64,000 bases of DNA from Romboutsia sedimentorum (GCF_030131845.1 NZ_JASKYM010000001.1:372001-436000), one strand, 5' to 3'; numbered from the stretch's first letter, positions 25,396-33,992 are shown. Made by a program: numbers and translations. The notes: generated by a model from the sequence alone, not told the origin.

Positions 25396-25939
25396 ACAAA
25401 TAACCCTCCTTTAGAATATCTCTCATAGAAATTTTAGCTCTCCTTAAGTAAGTCTTAACTGTATTGGATGAAACATCCATTATTTTAGCTATTTCATCTA
25501 TAGTTAAATTATCAAAGTATTTTAATATAATCACTGTTTTATATTCATACCTTAATAAATGGATAGTATTACTTATATCGATTTTTTCGTCGATGTCAGA
25601 CGCGAAATCATTTCCAGATCCAAGTAATTCTATACATTCAAGACTAGGCAATTCTTTATTTTTACAATGATTATACGCGCAATTAACAAGTATTTTAGCT
25701 ATCCAGCTTTTGAATGATGAATACTTTTTTAATTTTTTAATGCTTAACCATGCTTTGCACACGCACTCTTGAATTATATCTAAGGAGTCTGACTCATTAC
25801 CGGTATAACTGTAAGAGATCTTATATAAGTAGTTCTTATATTTATTTATGAGTGCTTCATAACATTTAACATCTCCCTTTATGCTCCTTTTGATTAATTC
25901 ATTTTCAGGTAAAAAACCTAAATTTTCATCCCCTTTCAC
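25385..25939 (-). CDS. ECF-type RNA polymerase sigma factor
   Basis: 184 residues. Region 2 (ALINKYKNYLYKISYSYTGN, DIIQECVCKAWLSI, FKSWIAKILVNCAYNHCK) and region 4 (YKTVIILKYFDNLTIDEIAK, SSNTVKTYLRRAKISM) are complete. Controls an unknown regulon, kept in check by the DUF4179 protein encoded immediately downstream. Confidence 0.92.
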   Translation of the reverse strand: MKGDENLGFLPENELIKRSIKGDVKCYEALINKYKNYLYKISYSYTGNESDSLDIIQECVCKAWLSIKKLKKYSSFKSWIAKILVNCAYNHCKNKELPSLECIELLGSGNDFASDIDEKIDISNTIHLLRYEYKTVIILKYFDNLTIDEIAKIMDVSSNTVKTYLRRAKISMRDILKEGYLYER

Positions 25940-25992
25940 AAAACCAACCCCTTCTTAATAAATTTTGTAATAACACTAGAGAGTGTATCAAT

Positions 25993-26295
25993 TTATATGA
26001 AACAAATATATCCCCTAAACCTTACACTATATAGACTCAAAATGTATATAAAAAGTTTCAAAAAATTAATTAAATTCAAAAAAACACTATTAAGTGGTTG
26101 ACCAGCTGTATATTTTACAGTTATAGTACTTGCTCTACCCTCAGAATCAACTAATTCTAACTCTTCTTCTGTGAATTCAACTCCATCTTCTTCTACAATT
26201 CTTCTACTTAAAACTTTTGGCTCTTCACAATGAATTACATTTTCATTCTCAAAATCATCTTCTAACATTACTTCTTTTTTCATTTCTTTTTCCAT
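25993..26295 (-). pseudogene. Acidic small protein with an unrelated hydrophobic end
   Basis: 100 residues: the first ~70 are acidic (LEDDFENENVIHCEEP, then EFTEEELELVDSEGRAS), after which the protein switches to a hydrophobic tail that looks non-native (FLKLFIYILSLYSVRF). A good ribosome site GGGGGA is present. I suspect the 3' half was replaced by rearrangement. Family unknown. Confidence 0.35.
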
Positions 26296-26346
26296 AACAT
26301 TATCCCCCTTGTTTAAGTGCTAACTTCAATACGGCTAGCAATTTTA

Positions 26347-26475
26347 TATAGTTATCACTCAAGTGGGGACCCAAAGATAAGAGAAATACAAATGAATCTT
26401 AATAGAGATTATCACAACTGGATAGGATTGAAAAAACTTAAGATGCATGAGGCTAAAGCAATATTTGAAAATGGA
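26347..26475 (+). pseudogene. Fragment of a peptidoglycan-binding region from a DUF1906-type protein
   Basis: SSGDPKIREIQMNLNRDYHN continues with WIGLKKL. This is the usual start of the peptidoglycan-binding repeat after a DUF1906 domain (GSGDP.I..IQ..LN..Y...IGL). No start codon belongs to it and it soon dissolves. It lies on the opposite strand to the other three fragments. Confidence 0.55.
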
Positions 26476-26629
26476 TTAAGATTATCCCTCCTATTTTGTT
26501 GTTCAATAAAACATATATTTTCCTAAAGATATTTAATTGAGTTAAAAAGTATAGATAATATAATTCAAACTGTTCATAAAACTAAAGAAATAAAATTAAA
26601 CGGATTATAAATATAGATGGAGCGGTTAT

Positions 26630-26758
26630 ATGGAGTATAGGTTTAAACTTACAGCTAAGGAATATGAAACAGCATTTAAAGTTATAGAAGAAGACAACAT
26701 TATAATGGCACTAGGTCCAAATACTGAGCAATATGCAATAATTCCTTGTTCTCTTTTT
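26630..26758 (+). pseudogene. Internally deleted YcxB-like gene
   Basis: MEYRFKLTAKEYETAFK is fused directly to VIEEDNIIMALGPNTEQYAI and IPCSLF. Compared with 22002-22520 about 110 codons, including both membrane helices, are missing without loss of frame. After ~26758 the frame continues to 26935 through unrelated DNA. Confidence 0.7.
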
Positions 26759-26924
26759 ATTTATTTGTTCATTTCTTGTTTGTCTATTTCTTTAGCTTTA
26801 GGGCTAGCAGCTATTGGAATGAGTAATCCATATAGTAATTTTAATCCCTCTGCAATACCTGCTGATAGTAAATATCCAGTAACCATTGGAAACACTTACT
26901 TAATTTTGATTAAAGTTGTAAATT

Positions 26925-26944
26925 CGCATTTTTAGGACGCTACC
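26925..26944 (+). repeat. Second copy of the 6142-6161 block
   Basis: CGCATTTTTAGGACGCTACC, identical to 6142-6161. Flanks are weakly similar (CATTGGAAA upstream in both). The frame here reads RIFRTLPLDFTTFDYELIF. Confidence 0.6.
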
Positions 26945-27127
26945 TCTTGATTTTACTACGTTTGATTATGAATTGATATTTCTAACTATATTCAAGTACA
27001 TAATTATTCCACATTTTTTGATTTTCTATTTTTTGTTTATGTAAAGTAATAGATTTACTCTATTTATAAAATACTGTATAATTTTGACATATATTTAATA
27101 TTTATATAGTTGAAGGAGTTAGTTTAT

Positions 27128-27574
27128 ATGAAAAAAAATATTATTATTGGTTTAATCGTTATTCTTGGTTTATTTTCAGCAGGTTGCAAAGATGATTCAA
27201 TAGGGACTGAGATTACCGATTCTGGAGCAGAGCAAAATATAAGCACTAATAAAGTCAATCTAGAAGATAGTATGATTGAAATTAAAGACAAGTTGTATAA
27301 AGCATGTTTCTTTGATAAAAAAAATAACCCAGTTAAAACTATGGAGGAATCTCTAGAATATGTAAAAGTTGTACTTCCTGAAGGGGTTGAAGAAATCGAG
27401 AATGTTAGTTTAGATGAAAAGGGTATTAGTAAACTAAAGTACAAAATCGAAGATATAGTATTTTACGTTGTAATACTTCATCCTTACAACGGAAACGGTA
27501 ATTATGATTTTAAATCCGCTTCTGGTATATCATTCCCTAGAGTTGAGATTGATACTAAATGGCACAGTGAATAA
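27128..27574 (+). CDS. Lipoprotein of unknown function
   Basis: 148 residues with a clear lipoprotein signal (NIIIGLIVILGLFSAGC). The mature part has a Ser/Thr/Asn linker and a small domain with ESLEYVKVVLPEGVEEIENV and KYKIEDIVFYVVILHPYNG. Start at 27128 is 9 bases after AAGGAG; the TTG at 27110 lies before that site. Single gene with its own terminator. Confidence 0.7.
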   Translation: MKKNIIIGLIVILGLFSAGCKDDSIGTEITDSGAEQNISTNKVNLEDSMIEIKDKLYKACFFDKKNNPVKTMEESLEYVKVVLPEGVEEIENVSLDEKGISKLKYKIEDIVFYVVILHPYNGNGNYDFKSASGISFPRVEIDTKWHSE

Positions 27575-27610
27575 AAAAACCGCTAAGTATTAAAATACTT
27601 AGCGGTTTTT
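27575..27610. terminator. Strong terminator
   Basis: AAAAACCGCTAAGTATT-AA-AATACTTAGCGGTTTTT, a 17-bp perfect stem followed by a T run. Confidence 0.92.
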
Positions 27611-27611
27611 T

Positions 27612-27818
27612 TTAGGCCCATCCACCTTTTATGATTCCAAATTTCTCAGCCAAAGTCCGCTGTGACGGCAAAATACTACCAATCGTCCAATCACCACTTG
27701 ATATCTTTGTACTAATATAGTCTATAGTCAATGATCTGCCTATACATAAGTGCTTTAGAATTTTTATCCGGAACCCAATCAAGAACAACAACTCTGTTCC
27801 TTTTAAATCGCCTGCCAT
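27612..27818 (-). pseudogene. 5' fragment of a MocR/GntR regulator gene
   Basis: YISTKISSGDWTIGSILPSQ and RTLAEKFGI are the GntR winged helix of MocR-type regulators. An out-of-frame WVPDKNSKALMYRQIIDY lies just upstream; a small duplication (GACTATAGACTAT) caused the frameshift. The aminotransferase-like half is absent. MocR regulators often control nearby amino-acid and PLP genes, which fits the relics beside it. Confidence 0.75.
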
Positions 27819-27834
27819 TTTTTTCTCCTATTTT

Positions 27835-28719
27835 TTATATATTAATATTTCCACATGCAAGTATTACAGCATTTCCTCCTATTTGTATCTTTTCATCAGA
27901 CATGAGCTTACTGATGATTTTCGAAGGTCGGCCCATGGTTTCTCCTTGTATAAACTGGTTAACACTATCCTTATCAATAATATTGTTTAAATAAAGGTAA
28001 TAAGTTAACGCACCATTGGATGTACCTGTTGCTGCTTCTTCATCAATGTCATAGAGAGGTGCAAAATTTCTGCAATGGATATTCCCGTCCGCTGCATTTA
28101 CTGTAAATGCATGTACCCCTACAACTTTATAGCGCTCTGAAAGTTCTGAAAGAGCCTTGAAGTCGGGAGAAATGGAATTTAGCTGATTTTCATCCCTAAC
28201 CGGAAGCATAATATCTGGTAACCCCGTCGAAATTGCTTGTGCAAACAGTTCTATATCATTGAATAAGCCTTGATTTTCATCGGATATCCCCATAATTCCA
28301 TATAATTCCACTATATCCTCTTTTGCATCAATTTTAAATAACTCTTTGGGTTCTCCCATATCCATAAAAATAGCTTCTTCACCTATTTCAATATTCAATG
28401 TACCCGCTAAAGTATGATTGATGTAAATTTCTCCTGGCTTTACAATACCTTCACTTAGTAAGACTGAGAAGGATCCAATGGTTGCATGCCCGCAAAGATC
28501 GACCTCAGCTGCTGGTGTAAAATATCTCGTGCGAAATTCTTTCTCTGCGATTTTTTTTACAAATGCCGTTTCTGAATAACGAAGTTCGGCAGCAGTCTTT
28601 CGCATAATTTCTTCACTTGGAAAATCATTCTTCTCACCAATCAGAACAATCCCGGCAGGATTTCCTCCAAATATTTGATTAGAAAAAGCATCTACAATAT
28701 AAAATTTCACTTTACTCAC
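27835..28719 (-). CDS. PhzF-family isomerase
   Basis: 294 residues. The PhzF signature is complete: DAFSNQIFGGNPAGIVL, the catalytic Glu in LRYSETAFV, RYFTPAAEVDLCGHATIGS, and the second-domain CRNFAPLYDIDEEAATGTSN. The family performs proton-shift isomerisations on small acids; the substrate here is unknown. It is the only intact gene in a cluster with broken MocR, ornithine cyclodeaminase and aminotransferase genes. Confidence 0.93.
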   Translation of the reverse strand: MSKVKFYIVDAFSNQIFGGNPAGIVLIGEKNDFPSEEIMRKTAAELRYSETAFVKKIAEKEFRTRYFTPAAEVDLCGHATIGSFSVLLSEGIVKPGEIYINHTLAGTLNIEIGEEAIFMDMGEPKELFKIDAKEDIVELYGIMGISDENQGLFNDIELFAQAISTGLPDIMLPVRDENQLNSISPDFKALSELSERYKVVGVHAFTVNAADGNIHCRNFAPLYDIDEEAATGTSNGALTYYLYLNNIIDKDSVNQFIQGETMGRPSKIISKLMSDEKIQIGGNAVILACGNINI

Positions 28720-28728
28720 CCCTTTTAA

Positions 28729-29213
28729 TTAAATGAATTCAAAATATTCTCCTAATCCTTTTTTCTTTGCCATTTCATAAACCATTACCGCTGTGACATT
28801 ATCCTGAATTCCCATTTCAGTAGTATCAAAAATTGTGATTTCATCATCACTTTATCTTGATGGGTTTTCTCCTGCTAAAAGCTGACCTATTTCTTCATAA
28901 ATATCAGTTTCTTTGATTACCCCAGAAACAATTGCATTTCTAATTTCACCTCTGCTAATACATTGTGCAATACTGTCGTTTACAATCTTTGCTCCTTTAA
29001 ATACTTCAGGATTCCATTCATTTTTGCCAACCATATCCGCACCTACTGCTACTATATGCATACCTGGTTTTACCAAAGATTTATAATAATAATATTTTGC
29101 CGATCATAGTGGGAAGATCGTTGTCTTTTCCGTTATTATAAAATCCAGAACCAATCTTAACTGATATACTCTCATTTAACACATTATAACATGATTTAAT
29201 ATCAGCTTCCCCA
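28729..29213 (-). pseudogene. Broken ornithine cyclodeaminase/alanine dehydrogenase-family gene
   Basis: An N-terminal piece (LNESISVKIGSGFYNNGKDN, then DLPTMIGKI) is joined, with loss of about 150 codons, to a C-terminal piece (KPGMHIVAVGADMVGKNEWN, KGAKIVNDSIAQCISRGEI). One nonsense codon after AGENPSR separates the last block, TEMGIQDNVTAVMVYEMAKK. All fit the OCD/Mu-crystallin family. Reads toward phzF. Confidence 0.8.
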
Positions 29214-29218
29214 TTATT

Positions 29219-29385
29219 TTTCGGCATTTCCATGGATACAATATCTCATATGATCTCCCTCATTAAGCATGACATTCATATATCCGAAAACAGCCTCTTG
29301 AGCCCCGTAAAAGACTATCACATCATCTGCAGTCACATCATTGTATAATGTAGCAATTATTTTAATAATACCATACCTATCACCC
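29219..29385 (-). pseudogene. Fragment of a PLP-dependent aminotransferase gene
   Basis: GDRYGIIKIIATLYNDVTAD, then VIVFYGAQEAVFGYMNVMLN and EGDH, is the segment of class I/II aminotransferases around the GAQEAI.....L.PGDH motif. Nothing else of the gene remains. It probably belonged to the same lost pathway as the OCD relic. Confidence 0.75.
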
Positions 29386-29541
29386 CTATTTAATATCCTA
29401 TTTGCAATAAATTATAGCTCAATATACAAATTGTAGTCTATAAACTAAAATATATTCTTAAATCGTTTGTAGCAGAGGCATTAGTGATATGATATAATTA
29501 ATAAAATATTAATGTTATATATAGAAAGGGTGAAGTTGATT

Positions 29542-29715
29542 ATGAGCGAAAATGATAGAATTATCAAGAATATAAATGCAACTATGTCAATGGAAAATAT
29601 GGCATTGTTGAAAAAGGATAAAGAGCGCTTAAGAGAATGTTTAGAGGGCAAAGTTTCATATCAAGATGCAATAGATAAGCTTATAAAACAGTATACACAT
29701 AAACAGGTGAATTAA
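29542..29715 (+). CDS. VbhA-like antitoxin of a Fic toxin
   Basis: 57 residues. TMSMEN at residues 14-19 fits the Fic-inhibition motif (S/T)xxxE(G/N), and the remainder (KKDKERLRECLEGKVSYQDA, then IDKLIKQYTHK) looks like a VbhA helix pair. Its Glu normally blocks ATP binding in the Fic active site. Start at 29542 fits GAAAGGGTG. The partner toxin gene downstream is gutted, so the antitoxin is now an orphan. Confidence 0.7.
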   Translation: MSENDRIIKNINATMSMENMALLKKDKERLRECLEGKVSYQDAIDKLIKQYTHKQVN

Positions 29716-29887
29716 TGGAAGAACACAGAGGATGTTTATAGAGTGTCTTGCATTACATAATGGATTTTTATTAGATTTTGCAAAAATTAGTGATGATGAG
29801 ATGCTATAAGCTAGTGTTCAAACATTTAATCTAGAGTATGCGTTTATGAGTAAACTTTTATTAAGAGCACTTAGTATAAAGGAATAA
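29714..29887 (+). pseudogene. 3' fragment of a Fic toxin gene
   Basis: The frame starts inside the catalytic loop with NGRTQRMFIECLALHNGFLL, the NGRTxR end of HPFxxGNGRTxR, and runs on through DFAKISDDEML, a TAA, and ASVQTFNLEYAFMSKLLL. The catalytic His and everything before it are missing. The junction is the TAATGG that also ends the antitoxin gene, so a deletion removed the 5' two-thirds. A second, shorter copy is at 34621. Confidence 0.8.
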
Positions 29888-29900
29888 TAAAATTTTTAAA

Positions 29901-29937
29901 ACGCCATTAGAATTATTGAATTAAACTTTAATGGCAT
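29901..29937. terminator. Hairpin after the Fic relic
   Basis: GCCATTA (29903) pairs with TAATGGC (29929). The same hairpin, with its flanks, follows the second Fic fragment near 34697-34735, so it was duplicated with it. Confidence 0.5.
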
Positions 29938-29967
29938 TTATATTAATAAATATCATAGATATAAATT

Positions 29968-30493
29968 GGAATTTATTTTGCTCTAACCAATTTTATGGTG
30001 AAAAATATAATTGAATCAAAAATTAAAATTAAAAATACAGGGAGAAACCATATAGGTAAATTCTTAGCTAACGCGGAAATTATTGTTAAATACACAAAAT
30101 TCATTACCACTAATAGCTTAACTGTAACAAGCATGTTTTTTAGAATTAGATATACACGTTCTTTATTTTCTGCTGTAACTGTAACTCCTGTATTCCAAAT
30201 CTGTGGAAACTGCTCTAGGGCTGTCATTCCTAGATACATTATCCATCCAATTATAGGAAGAATCAGCAATTCTCCTTTATTTCCCCATCTATCTACTACA
30301 CCCATAGAATTGTAGTGCCCTGGTATCTTATCCGGGATGTTATTCCAATTTACCCCTAGGTATATTATTATTGCCAATAATAATATTAAACAAATAAGAT
30401 TTGCTACAATATGATATTTACTTCTTTTTATTTGCATAAATATCATCGCCTTTCAACTTACAATTTTTAAAGCTTTTATAAATTCCTATTTAT
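29968..30493 (-). repeat. Duplicated segment carrying a DUF1648 gene, copy A
   Basis: About 525 bp that match 35717-36243 at roughly 95%, including the whole gene and ~55 bp of leader up to CTATTTATC. Both ends are sharp. Confidence 0.85.
29973..30437 (-). CDS. DUF1648 membrane protein, copy A
   Basis: 154 residues. NWNNIPDKIPGHYNSMGVVD followed by RWGNKGELL is the DUF1648 signature found in SdpI-like proteins. Four hydrophobic helices. Start at 30437 is 9 bases after AAAGGAG; the ATG three codons earlier abuts that site. Nearly identical to 35722-36186. Family members in Bacillus take part in immunity and regulation, but the role here is unknown. Confidence 0.8.
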   Translation of the reverse strand: MQIKRSKYHIVANLICLILLLAIIIYLGVNWNNIPDKIPGHYNSMGVVDRWGNKGELLILPIIGWIMYLGMTALEQFPQIWNTGVTVTAENKERVYLILKNMLVTVKLLVVMNFVYLTIISALAKNLPIWFLPVFLILIFDSIIFFTIKLVRAK

Positions 30494-30529
30494 CTAAGGT
30501 ATAATCAACTCAATACCTCCTATATATTA

Positions 30530-31072
30530 CTACTTATTTATATATTCAGATTTTAAAATATTATAATAAAGTGTCCTAACTTCTTTGTTGTCTAACAATC
30601 TTAATTTTTCATCTTTTGTAAATCTATATTTAAATCCACATTTTTCAATTACCCTTTTAGAATTATTGTTAAAATCAAAATGTCCACACCATATTAAATC
30701 TAAATTCAGTTCATTAAATCCATAATTCAATAAACAATTTGTAGCCTCTGGAACATATCCATTTCCCCAATAAACTGGATTTAATACATATCCGATTTCT
30801 CTTTGCTCTAAATCACAAAGTTCTTCATCTGGTTTTCTATTATGTAATCCTATACTACCTATAACTTTATTTTCAGACTTTATAACTATTGCATAAGTAT
30901 CATCATTGCTAATGAACATTTTAATTATATCTTTGCTTTCATCCTCATTTTTATGAGGTTTCCATCCAGCATTTGGTCCAACTAAACCACTTTTAGCGTA
31001 TTCATATAAATCAGAACTGTCACTTTCTCTCCACTCTCTTAAAATCAATCTTTCACTACTTAACATCTCCAT
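30530..31072 (-). CDS. GNAT-family acetyltransferase (RimJ/RimL type)
   Basis: 180 residues. SERLILREWRESDSSDLYEY starts the Acetyltransf_3 fold, with IGSIGLHNRKPD, the acetyl-CoA turn REIGYVLNPVYWGNGYVPEA and ESNN-like FNNNSKRVIEKCGF. Acts on a small molecule or protein N-terminus; substrate unknown. One of several single-gene GNAT units here. Confidence 0.88.
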   Translation of the reverse strand: MEMLSSERLILREWRESDSSDLYEYAKSGLVGPNAGWKPHKNEDESKDIIKMFISNDDTYAIVIKSENKVIGSIGLHNRKPDEELCDLEQREIGYVLNPVYWGNGYVPEATNCLLNYGFNELNLDLIWCGHFDFNNNSKRVIEKCGFKYRFTKDEKLRLLDNKEVRTLYYNILKSEYINK

Positions 31073-31265
31073 AAAACATTCTCCACCCCTCTTTAATATG
31101 CTATTTGTAATAAATTATTTAATTAATTATAACTCAATATACGAATCGTAGTCTATCAGCTAAAATATATATTTTTTTAACACAAAATAGGTGTAGAAAA
31201 CACCCATCTCTTATATCTCTATATTACTAGCCTTACTCTCATATAAACTTATTCTAAATACATAA

Positions 31266-31559
31266 CTAGTTAATTTTTTTATACCTATGTAACCTATGAG
31301 GTACAATACTAAATAAAATTAAAGCAGGCACAGTAACTATCATATAAGCAACCATATCTAAAATTGAGTTTTGAAACTCCATTTCATCTTCTAGCATCAT
31401 TACTATGAACAAAACTAAGAAATAATATATAAATGAATAAATACTAGGTTTTTCTCTATATTCAGATTTACAATCTTTACATTTTAACCTTCCTCTTAGA
31501 GTACTTTTTAATCTATCTTTAAACGTAAATTTGTAATTACATTCAATACAATTTTTCAT
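31266..31559 (-). CDS. Zinc-ribbon membrane protein (CXXC-20-CXXC type)
   Basis: 97 residues. An N-terminal two-CxxC ribbon (CIEC at residues 4-7, CKDC about 22 residues later) is followed by two membrane helices (FIYYFLVLFIVMML and MVAYMIVTVPALILFSIV). This is the TIGR04104-type family. A truncated copy is at 21847-21984. Function unknown. Confidence 0.75.
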   Translation of the reverse strand: MKNCIECNYKFTFKDRLKSTLRGRLKCKDCKSEYREKPSIYSFIYYFLVLFIVMMLEDEMEFQNSILDMVAYMIVTVPALILFSIVPHRLHRYKKIN

Positions 31560-31747
31560 ATATTCCCCTCCAATTACTTTTTAACCATTGATAAGTATAG
31601 CCTATAAACAACCACACCTTAGTACTTTTAACATTTCGAGTTCTAAGATGCGGTTGTTTATTTAATTTGCTGTAAATTGTACGTAATATAATTAATATTG
31701 TTTATTAAATCTACTTGGTAAATTAGAATTTGTAAGTATATCTATAC

Positions 31748-32191
31748 TTACAATTCTTTCTTCAAATAGACCATGTCAGTTAATCGCTTTCCACATTCAT
31801 AAATTGGATTATCATAATTTTCTATAAAGAAATCTTTAATTCTATGAGATTCTATAAATCCACATTTTTCATAAAAAGGTACTGTTAAAGGGCTATCACC
31901 TGTTCCTACATACATAGTGTCACAATCATTTTTAAAGTATTCAAAAATATACTCAACCAATTTTTTTCCATATCCCTGACCATGAAATTCTTTATAAGTA
32001 GCAATATTTTTTAGTTCAGATGTTCTATCATCTTCTTTAGTCACTACACAAATTCCTTTTAAACCATCATCATATATTGCAAACATAATACCTCTTTCAA
32101 TGTATTTATCAATCATATTTTCTTGCTCATCTGCTAATAGTAGCAAATCTAAAAAATGTTTTTTATTATCCTTTACTATTTCTATTTTCAT
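31748..32191 (-). CDS. GNAT-family acetyltransferase
   Basis: 147 residues. The core LKNIATYKEFHGQGYGKKLV with Q/RxxGxG/A is the acetyl-CoA loop, followed by YVGTGDSPLTVPFYEKCGF. The N-terminus KIEIVKDNKKHFLDLLLLAD is typical. Preceded by a copy of the CTATTTATCTA intergenic motif. Substrate unknown. Confidence 0.88.
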   Translation of the reverse strand: MKIEIVKDNKKHFLDLLLLADEQENMIDKYIERGIMFAIYDDGLKGICVVTKEDDRTSELKNIATYKEFHGQGYGKKLVEYIFEYFKNDCDTMYVGTGDSPLTVPFYEKCGFIESHRIKDFFIENYDNPIYECGKRLTDMVYLKKEL

Positions 32192-32309
32192 TTTAAAACT
32201 CCCTAATATAAAATAATCGCTCCTACAAATTCCTATTTATCTACATGATATCAAAAGTACCTTTGTTTCGTATTATATAATAATTTTAAACTTTCTTACA
32301 TTTTATACC

Positions 32310-32573
32310 ACATAGTTGCAATCAAAACGAATACAACAAACATCTTCTTCGCTTAACCAAAATTCAATAAACCAATCTTTTTCTTTGTCTATTCCCCCTA
32401 TTAACCAAAGACCTACTAGCAAAAATATAGAAAAAAATATTTATCCTCACAATTATAATAATAATTGCGTACAATCTTCAATCTGCATAATTCCAATATA
32501 TAGACATATTGAAAACATCACTATAAGAACAGTTCCTGCTATTAGGCTTATTTTTTTTCATTATTTTATTTAA
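32310..32573 (-). pseudogene. Decayed membrane-protein gene
   Basis: Minus-strand frames give LIAGTVLIVMFSICLYIGIM then a stop, and in another frame FLLVGLWLIGGIDKEKDWFI, then EFWLSEEDVCC. Two hydrophobic pieces in different frames suggest a frameshifted gene. The plus-strand open frame over the same bases is its shadow. Confidence 0.4.
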
Positions 32574-32751
32574 ATAAATTAAGCTCTCTCAACCCTAACC
32601 CAAATGAAAATATACCTAAAGCCATAGGACTTACTACTAAAATATTTGTATCCATAAACAAATTAAACATTAAGCTACTAAGAAATATAAGACCAGCAAT
32701 AATAGTCACTGTTTTTGCACTTCTGTCCCATTCACTTATTTCAACTTTCAT
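32566..32751 (-). CDS. Small two-helix membrane protein
   Basis: 61 residues. A polar start (KVEISEWDRSAKT) then two helices (TIIAGLIFLSSLMFNLFM and ILVVSPMALGIFSFGLGL). An AAAAGGGGA ribosome site precedes it. Its end overlaps the decayed frame downstream. No family recognised. Confidence 0.55.
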   Translation of the reverse strand: MKVEISEWDRSAKTVTIIAGLIFLSSLMFNLFMDTNILVVSPMALGIFSFGLGLRELNLFK

Positions 32752-32850
32752 ATAAAATCCCCTTTTCCAATGATATAATCACTTTTTAATCTACTATCCA
32801 AATTGGAATTTATCTTCATATATAACTTATTTTCATTATATATTACCTAA

Positions 32851-33330
32851 TTATTTACGATACTTTGTTAGTAATTCTTTAGGAATATGACAGTAATCAT
32901 TCGGGTGTTTACTTAATCTATCTTGATGTTCATCCGCACTTCTTACATAATTAGTAAGCGGTTCAACTTCAACAACTATTTTATTACTATCATTTCGGCT
33001 AGATATATAATTTATTGCTTCCTCAAGGTGGTTATTATTTCCACTATAAATACCTGTTCTATATTTTAGACCAATGTCATTACCTTGTTTATTAATGCTA
33101 TACGGGTCAATTATTTCAAAAAAGAATTCTATTAGTTGAGTAACTGAAATAACACTTCCATCAAAAGTTGTTTTGACACACTCTGCATAACCGTCATAAT
33201 CACTATTTAAAGAATTAGTTTTACCATTCGCCCTTCCTGCTTCAGTAGCTACTACTCCTGGTAATGTTTTAATAAATGCTTGTACACCCCATAAGCATCC
33301 ACCAGCAAAATAAATAATATTCTTATCCAT
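32851..33330 (-). CDS. msrA: Peptide methionine (S)-S-oxide reductase
   Basis: 159 residues. Catalytic Cys12 lies in FAGGCLWGVQAF. IDPYSINKQGNDIGLKYRTG, SADEHQDRLSKHPNDYCHIP and the C-terminal basic end complete the MsrA fold. Unlike 2-808 it has no MsrB domain. Repairs oxidised methionine in the cytoplasm. Single-gene unit. Confidence 0.93.
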   Translation of the reverse strand: MDKNIIYFAGGCLWGVQAFIKTLPGVVATEAGRANGKTNSLNSDYDGYAECVKTTFDGSVISVTQLIEFFFEIIDPYSINKQGNDIGLKYRTGIYSGNNNHLEEAINYISSRNDSNKIVVEVEPLTNYVRSADEHQDRLSKHPNDYCHIPKELLTKYRK

Positions 33331-33457
33331 ATATTCTTTCTCCTCTATATTTAAAGTTTATTCCAAAAATTATTATTATTGAATTTATTTAACATTATAA
33401 TAAAAATATTAATCTAATTGTTAAATTCCTATTTATCTATTAAATAATTTTTTATTA

Positions 33458-33967
33458 TTACTTAGATTTAATCTCATAACTTGCAGTCTTATAAGTTATA
33501 GCCTTTCCTTTTAAATCATCATTTTCATATTGAACAACTTCAACCTTATGAGTTCCTTCTTTTAATGCATCTTTTTCTAGTGTTAAAGTTGTTTGAGTCA
33601 TTTCCCCAAGTTGTTCTTTTGCATTAAGCATCCCATCTACATATATGTATGATAATTTACTTCCATCAAAAGTTTCTGCATCTAGCCCTATTTGGCTCAT
33701 CATTAAATCTTTATCAGCAAATAAAACTGGAACATTCCTATCTTTAGAAGTTCCTCCTTCTGTTGATAGTACTATTGTCCCATTTCCTAATTCTTCACTA
33801 AGTCCTTGTGGTATATCTTTTTTAGCCACAGTTTCTTGTTTTTTAGTAGTTTCTTTCTTGCTAGAATCTTCTTTAGAAGTAGGATTTGTTTTATTTGAAC
33901 AACCCATCAAGCTCATTGATAATATAGCACATAATGCTAAACCAGTTATTTTACTATTAATTTTCAT
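33458..33967 (-). CDS. Lipoprotein of unknown function
   Basis: 169 residues. Lipobox LMGC after a hydrophobic signal (ITGLALCAILSMSLMGC), a Lys/Thr/Ser-rich linker, then a ~110-residue beta domain (NGTIVLSTEGGTSKDRNVPV, SYIYVDGMLNAKEQ, TLTLEKDALKEGTHKVEVV) that looks immunoglobulin-like. The promoter at 33996-34024 belongs to it. No family name. Confidence 0.75.
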   Translation of the reverse strand: MKINSKITGLALCAILSMSLMGCSNKTNPTSKEDSSKKETTKKQETVAKKDIPQGLSEELGNGTIVLSTEGGTSKDRNVPVLFADKDLMMSQIGLDAETFDGSKLSYIYVDGMLNAKEQLGEMTQTTLTLEKDALKEGTHKVEVVQYENDDLKGKAITYKTASYEIKSK

Positions 33968-33992
33968 AATTACACTCCTTAATTTATATTTA

